In this document: positions 58,610-64,000 of the stretch, piece after piece
How positions within the stretch are numbered: position 1 is the first letter of the stretch
Layout: each line of letters begins with the position of its first letter
Assembly: GCF_014805625.2 (NCBI RefSeq)
Contig: NW_023998416.1
Span: 18,423,041-18,487,040 of the forward strand
DNA: 64,000 nt
Reading direction: 5' to 3'
Origin: Glossina fuscipes
Lineage: Eukaryota; Arthropoda; Insecta; Diptera; Glossinidae
Program-made: the position numbers and the translations under genes
The notes under the pieces: generated by a model
The model's input: only the letters and a program-made list of their open reading frames with translations
What the model was told of the DNA's origin: nothing
Databases searched by the model: none

Positions 58610-61600
58610 CTATAGAATGCAGCAGGTTCGTTCAATTTTTCTATCGGCCTTTGGCATCTCTTGTAAAGCCATCTCAACATGTTTACGAGCCAGCCAAGAT
58701 TGCTTTTGTAGACGATTGATAACAATACGATACGCTCCAATTATATCACTGCGTGGAGCGTTTGTGGAAGCTGACTTTAGCATATCACTCGTTATACCCA
58801 ACTCTTGGAGTATTTGACGTGCTTCCTTTTCCAAAGGTGAAAGTATACTTTGATCGTCATTGCCATCGGTTGGTAACATTATAAAATTTCCTGTTTCCGT
58901 ATCGTAATTTTTGAAAAGTGGACAATCCGCTGCTATAACTGCATTCCACTGATTCTTGCCATTTAACGAGCCATTGCATATTTGTTTTTCCTTTTCCGTT
59001 TCCATTGGCCCTACTTTCTTCTTTAAAGTACCGCATAGAAAGTTACGCTTTGGCGTTTCGTTACGTGATGTGTCTTTGTTAGGATCGGTAGGCATTTCTT
59101 TGGACAATTCAATAGGTTGCAAGAAATTATCAACAAAAAAGCCATCGTTACGTTTTGTATTCATGTTAATTGGCGGTTTATTTATGACCTCCATGTAACG
59201 ATCACGCAACGAATATTGTTTACGAAGCCGACGCGACTTGGAACGAACCCAAAAAGCGGATCGTTTAACAGGTTTTGTGCGTAAATTAATTTCGTGTTGC
59301 ATCAATTCCGCACTCAGTTTAGGTTGCGTAATAAATTGACTATTAAGCATGTCATCAATGGTGGGTCTGCGGACTGGTATATGAATTAAAATGCGTTCTA
59401 CATGTTGCATCGGACAATAAAAGAAAACAAAATGAAGAATATATTAGGAATTTATATGAAAATGATTGGTACGAAGTAAATTTCGTTCGAAGATTTACTC
59501 ATCGACAAGCAATTTTGTTATGTGTAATCTTTCACTTACGTATTAGTCTTATGCATGGCAGACTTAATTGGCCGGGCAAAAGGTAATCTCCTTTTAAAAT
59601 GGCAGCCTTCAATCCTGGTATGGTGGGTGCTCTAAAGGGCATATTACCGACCACCATGAAATAGAGTAAAATGCCTAAGGCCCATACGTCCACCGGTGCT
59701 CCTATATAATGATCATCGGAGAATAACTCTGGCGCTGCATAAGGCGGTGAACCGCAAAATGTGTCTAATTTCTGATTTGCACCTGAATCGGGTAAAAGAT
59801 TATTTAATTAAGGTAAAGATTTACATGAGTCTTTCTCGTTTACATATTTGTACCATAACTTTTTACTTCAAAAATATTGTATAATTGATATATTTCCTAT
59901 ATATTTTTATACACCTATTATTGTTATTATTAATTTTATTGTAATTTTAGCCAGAGAATACATTCTAAGACTAAAGTCTTAAAGCACTAGTATCTAAGGG
60001 TTTCGGCTTTATTAAAAACTCTACCGCACTTGAGGTTTGAACCCACGACCATTGAGTTGCTAGTCGAGACTCTTGCCTACCCGGCCACTCAGGCGGATTT
60101 TATACACCTACTACCCGCCTGATTGGCCAAGCAAGCGGGGGATCTCCACTAAAAACTCAAGTGCGTTGGAGTGTTCAATAAAAGCCGGCAACCTTAGCTA
60201 GCTTTTAAAGGGATATCGAGCTAGTAGGTATTGATATTGAGAAATAAAAACTTTTTCCACAAATTTTTCATTTCATTTGCTCTGCGATTAGCAGCGCGTA
60301 AAACTTATCACAATTGTAAAAGTTTATTAAACTTGATTTTTATTATGATAATTATAGACATTGTCCAGATAAGTTACCAATAAAAAGTAGTGTCTTTGGG
60401 CGTTTTAGCTATTTATAATCATTTTGAACGCAAACCTAAATATTCATACCATTGAACCCTAAGGAAACTCGAGGCTTAAAATGACGGAGATATAGTTGCC
60501 GCATTACTAAAGTGAACTTAATTAATAATATTTCTGTGCTCCGATTATTTCACTTTACTGATGAAAAACTGAAATTAAGAACTATGTAGATTACCTTCAA
60601 ACAAATAGCAATAATTTGAAAATAGACTACAGAAAAATTTTCATTGTTCCTAAACATTTATTACTATTATTTATTTCTTGTACTCGGAGTAGCATTTTAC
60701 GCAATAAAAATTTATTGTTTTATGTGTTTATTTGCTAATGTGAAAATGTTTACAATAAGGTTTTCCGAGGTAAAGCTGGAAGCTCGACTGACAAGAGAAG
60801 CTTTGTATTTTGTTCGAAGATGTTAATATACCACCGAACATAAAAATACTGCTTCATTTCATTTTCCGTGGAAAGAATATAACCATAATAATTGTCAGTG
60901 CTATTTAAGAATAACAGGCCAAGGTCATCATCATTTTTGAACGAATGAACGAATACTAACTGTAGGGAGAAAAAGTTTAATCAGTACATTGCGCAGAACA
61001 GTTTAATCATAAAATGTGATGAACATATTTTTCGCGACCCGCACAGGAATATCCAGAGTTCGGTAATATTTAATAATAAAATAAAACGATCATCTTCTTT
61101 TGATATTCTCGATATATCACTGGTGGCAAGAACTAGGTTATTTAAAGCAATTTTCGACATTATTAAAATATAATGAGTTGTGACGCCTCTTCACGTAAGT
61201 GAGACCTTATTCGCCCGGAAACATTTCAGCTAAAGCAATTTATATCTTTTACGACTCGTAAGGAACCACGTACAGGAAGGACAAGAATTATCGATTAAAA
61301 AAGTATTATGTCGAAATCAGTCGGATGTCAAATTTGATCTGCCTGCAAGGAAATAGTTAAAGAGCTTTACATTTATTACGGGATTGAAAAGATTCGGCTC
61401 TGATTTCGTAAGAAAGCAAATATAGAAAAAAAAACTAAAAACTTATTAGCTCAGCAAATTACTTTTGCGGCAGAACCACAAATTCCCGATAGTCATACCG
61501 GAGTTGATTCAATTTATATAAAGCGGAGAGCACTCCTACTCCCTTCATCTCTTATTCTCTGTATGGTTGTTTGTAATGATTTTGTAATTTACAAAGAGAC

Positions 61601-64000
61601 CATAACCCGCATTAATTATGCTTAGGTTAAACCATCATCATTAGGTTTTTGTTGAAATGTACACAACATAATCTTCAGCTTCCGTCCGAAACGCGTTACT
61701 TTTCCTGCTGTTGAATCGTGACGGATGACAACTAATGAAGACGTTCAAGGTGCAAATACGTATAGCATTACAAATGGATAGCGACGATCAATCGGATTAT
61801 TTAACGCGCTGCCGTTTGCCGTTGGGCGTACTAAATGCTTCCAATAATAATCAATAACTTAAGAATGTGAATGACATTAAAAGACAGCCGTTTGTTTAAC
61901 GGAAAGAACTTTGTTAGTTAGTTTGTCGCCACGACGACGCTCAGTGTACCGCAGTCCAAGCAACTTTGGTACTTTTGAACTGGAACGTGCTACACTTTGT
62001 GCTGAATTCAATAGATATTTTTCATGATGATTAACACTGGCCTAGAGCAATAATTTGCTGTCCCTGCGAAAAGGGCTTTGATCATTTTTGCGATACTTAT
62101 AATTCGGGGCCTTAAGGAGATAATAATTTAGGTAATGAATTTGTTGATTTTTCGCCCTATAAAGCATTGATTTTTGAAAACAACTTGTTCTGAAATAGCT
62201 TCAAAAGATTAGTGCACGAAGGTATCTAATGGAAGCTATACTGAGAAATAGGTAAAGGAATAATAAAACTTAAAACCATTTCGAATCAGTGGTCGAAAAC
62301 TGACTGTCTCAAGTGAAAGTGTACTTTTAGATAAATTGCTTGCAGAACGAATGGATTGGAAAATTACTTTATTTACGTGCTTTTGTAGAGGTGTGGTAAA
62401 AACTAAAACTGATTTATTTATTTATTTATTTTTTTTTTCTTCAATTTAGCCAATCCCTCAGGGAATGTCCCCCTTCACGATTTTTGTAAAGGTACTACAA
62501 CGCGGTACTACGATTTGGTCCATCTTCAATGCTAAAGCGTGCTTTGTTTCTACCAAATTTGAAGTCGATAACTTCATTTTTGCGGTCAGGATAAAATTTG
62601 TAACCGACATTCGAACATTCGATGGACATGCTTACATCGATGCAGAATTTGATGCTGATAAAAAATGTATATACCTTATGGTGGCTCTGAAGCTTCTTTC
62701 TGGGCGTTGTAAACGTTTTGACAAAATGAATGCATCCCTTCTCTCTCGGTAAGGGTATAAAAAGTGTCTTTATATTTCCGATAAGAAAATTTGGAAAACT
62801 CAAAATTGCTGCATCTGAATTGGATGGAATCTTAAATTTTTTCATTTGTAAAAATTGCTTTGGCTACATATTTGGTTGAATTACGACCAAATTTTTGCTA
62901 AGGAAACTTTCTCAATTTCAAACGTTCACTGTCACATATGGCTAAATCCATCTACACTAGTATACACTCAAGTCAAAGGTAATATGTTTCCATCTTGCAA
63001 GGGCATATCTCGTGTAGTCTTGGTAAAGGGTTTTGTGATATCTATTTGAGAAAAACTCATGCACATCCTGCCTGATTTGTCTGAGACAAAAATATATTAT
63101 GTTTAGATAGTTTATAGGTCCATTATTTTGTACTCACCGTTTATTAATTGTGTGCTGAAACCGAAATCAGCCAATTTCAAGCGGTCTTCTGACAATAATA
63201 ATACATTTTCCGCTTTTATGTCACGGTGAACAAAGCCTAAACTGTGCTATTTACCGAACACATCAGTAAAAAGGGAAAATAATAAGTATAAAGAAACAAT
63301 AAACGCTTATATTCATGCATACAAGAATAGTGTTTAATAGGGCAGTAACTGTGTTACGTATAATTACAGATAATAATGCTTATGAAAGACAATACCTGTG
63401 GAGATGGCATATGAACATTTTTATACTAACCATATGCTTCACAGCCAACAACAATTGTTTAAATAAGGGCGATGCATGTATTTCTCGTAAGGGCCCACCT
63501 TGGGTAATATGATTGTACAATTCACCGCCACGTATCCATTCGGTAACCAAGTATACGCGACCCAATGTTTCGATAACTTCAAAAAGCCTTAATAAAAAGC
63601 CAAAAACCATAAGACATTAATGCAATAAGCGAAGTAATAGGGCATAGGACACATTGCCATCAAGTGAATGACATTGATGATGAGCATACCTTAAAATGTT
63701 AGGATGATGAACACATTCGAGTGTAGCTATTTCACTTGAAAGCATACGCAATGCTTTGGCATCCAAACCAGCGCGGTCAACTACTTTGATGGCTACTTTG
63801 TCTATGCGTGTAATTGTGGTTCAAAAAAAAAAAAAAAAAAAAAAGAAGCAAATTCATAAAACAACTTCCACTACGTTGCAATAACAAAAATTAATAAGCA
63901 AAGGTTTTTTTACCTCGCGTTAGCTGGTGCACGGCCAATTTCACTTTTGAAAAATTGCCGCGTCCTATGTCGCCACAAAATTTGTAGAGTCCTATGCGTC
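58610..64000 (-). CDS. NIM1K: NIM1-type AMPK-related Ser/Thr protein kinase, N-terminus off window
   Basis: Six exons give 497 residues: 64000..63914, 63801..63690, 63587..63431, 63246..63138, 59782..59540 and 59397..58610. All borders are GT-AG and all phases agree. The kinase core is complete in the window. It has the Gly loop [11 protein letters not shown], the lysine in VAIK, the catalytic loop [11 protein letters not shown], the T-loop [13 protein letters not shown] (its Thr is the site LKB1 phosphorylates in this family), and [13 protein letters not shown]. The tail contains a block LGITSDML...[14 protein letters not shown] that matches the distinctive C-terminal region of NIM1, which separates it from other AMPK relatives. 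The last four residues, CCIL, look like a CaaX prenylation box. The tail between the kinase and the NIM1 block is longer than I recall for the vertebrate protein (436 residues in all). The first residues, upstream of the kinase domain, lie beyond 64000. Intron 4 (59783-63137) carries SINEs and an R1 copy. Confidence 0.9.
59951..60100 (-). repeat. tRNA-derived SINE, copy B
   Basis: On the - strand: A-box region GTGGCCGGGTAGGC, B-box GGTTCAAACCTC, then TTTTTAATAAAGCCGAAACC and TTTAAGACTTTAGTCTTAGA. It matches copy A at 36.1 kb closely and is truncated about 60 bases earlier at the tail. It lies in intron 4 of the kinase gene, in sense orientation. Confidence 0.85.
60110..60205 (+). repeat. tRNA-derived SINE, copy C, internally deleted
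   Basis: On the + strand: CGCCTGATTGGCCAAGCAAG (head), then directly CTCAAGTGCGTTGGAGTG and AATAAAAGCCGGCAACC (body). The part with the anticodon arm and most of the B-box is missing. It is head-to-head with copy B, only about 10 bases away. Confidence 0.75.
60206..62460. other. Intron 4 of the kinase, AT-rich remainder
   Basis: No nested gene is recognised. A (TTTA)n and T-rich run lies at 62413-62445. Confidence 0.4.
62470..62770 (-). repeat. Dispersed repeat R1, copy 10
   Basis: A well-preserved copy. On the - strand: TTTTGTCAAAACGTTTACAA, CGCCCAGAAAGAAGCTTCAG, TATACATTTTTTATCAGCAT, GACCGCAAAAATGAAGTTAT and CGACTTCAAATTTGGTAGAA. The open frames across it on both strands are repeat-derived. 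It lies in intron 4 of the kinase gene. Confidence 0.85.

Noticed and set aside
62465..62845. Frames of 95 and 116 codons on both strands
   Set aside because: They fall on an R1 repeat copy.

Overview
The window looks like nuclear DNA of a higher fly (Brachycera). It is AT-rich, the genes have short introns with GT-AG borders, and the recognisable proteins are closest to Drosophila-type families. Dispersed and transposable repeats are dense, and three assembly gaps are present (10, 100 and 100 N). There are no bacterial-style operons. From memory and unchecked, Vti1a, RabX6 and the serine carboxypeptidase CG3344 are close neighbours in the 62A region of Drosophila melanogaster, so the left part may be conserved microsynteny.

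Left gene cluster (1-11,000): the 5' coding part of RpL34 (-, runs off the left edge); an intronless Vti1a SNARE gene (+); a two-exon Rab-family GTPase, probably RabX6 (-), convergent with Vti1a; a decayed endogenous-retrovirus env region between LTR-like sequences (about 5.5-7.7 kb); and a five-exon serine carboxypeptidase (-) that is intact in frame and splicing except for one in-frame TGA in exon 2.

Middle (11,000-58,500): no convincing intact host gene. It holds decayed copies: two degenerate mariner-type transposases, a nearly complete irritans-type mariner with perfect 29-bp terminal repeats but two frameshifts, a jockey-like LINE 3' end, a Helitron-helicase C-terminal scrap, tRNA-derived SINEs, a decayed second copy of the carboxypeptidase, and a short cyclin-B-like fragment. 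Two dispersed non-coding repeat families (called R1 and R2 here) recur in both orientations. A 92-bp tandem array appears to derive from the tail of R2.

Right gene (58,610-64,000): six exons of a NIM1-type (AMPK-related) protein kinase on the - strand, with the N-terminus beyond the right edge. The kinase core motifs are all present, and the protein ends in a CaaX-like CCIL. Its 3.4-kb intron carries a head-to-head pair of SINEs and one R1 copy.

The genes serve unrelated cellular roles (translation, endosome/Golgi fusion, vesicle traffic, luminal proteolysis, kinase signalling), and nothing suggests they act together as a system. I found no evidence for a new multi-gene system. The most notable items are the premature stop and nearby decayed paralogue of the carboxypeptidase, the altered switch II of the Rab, and the nested repeat structures.
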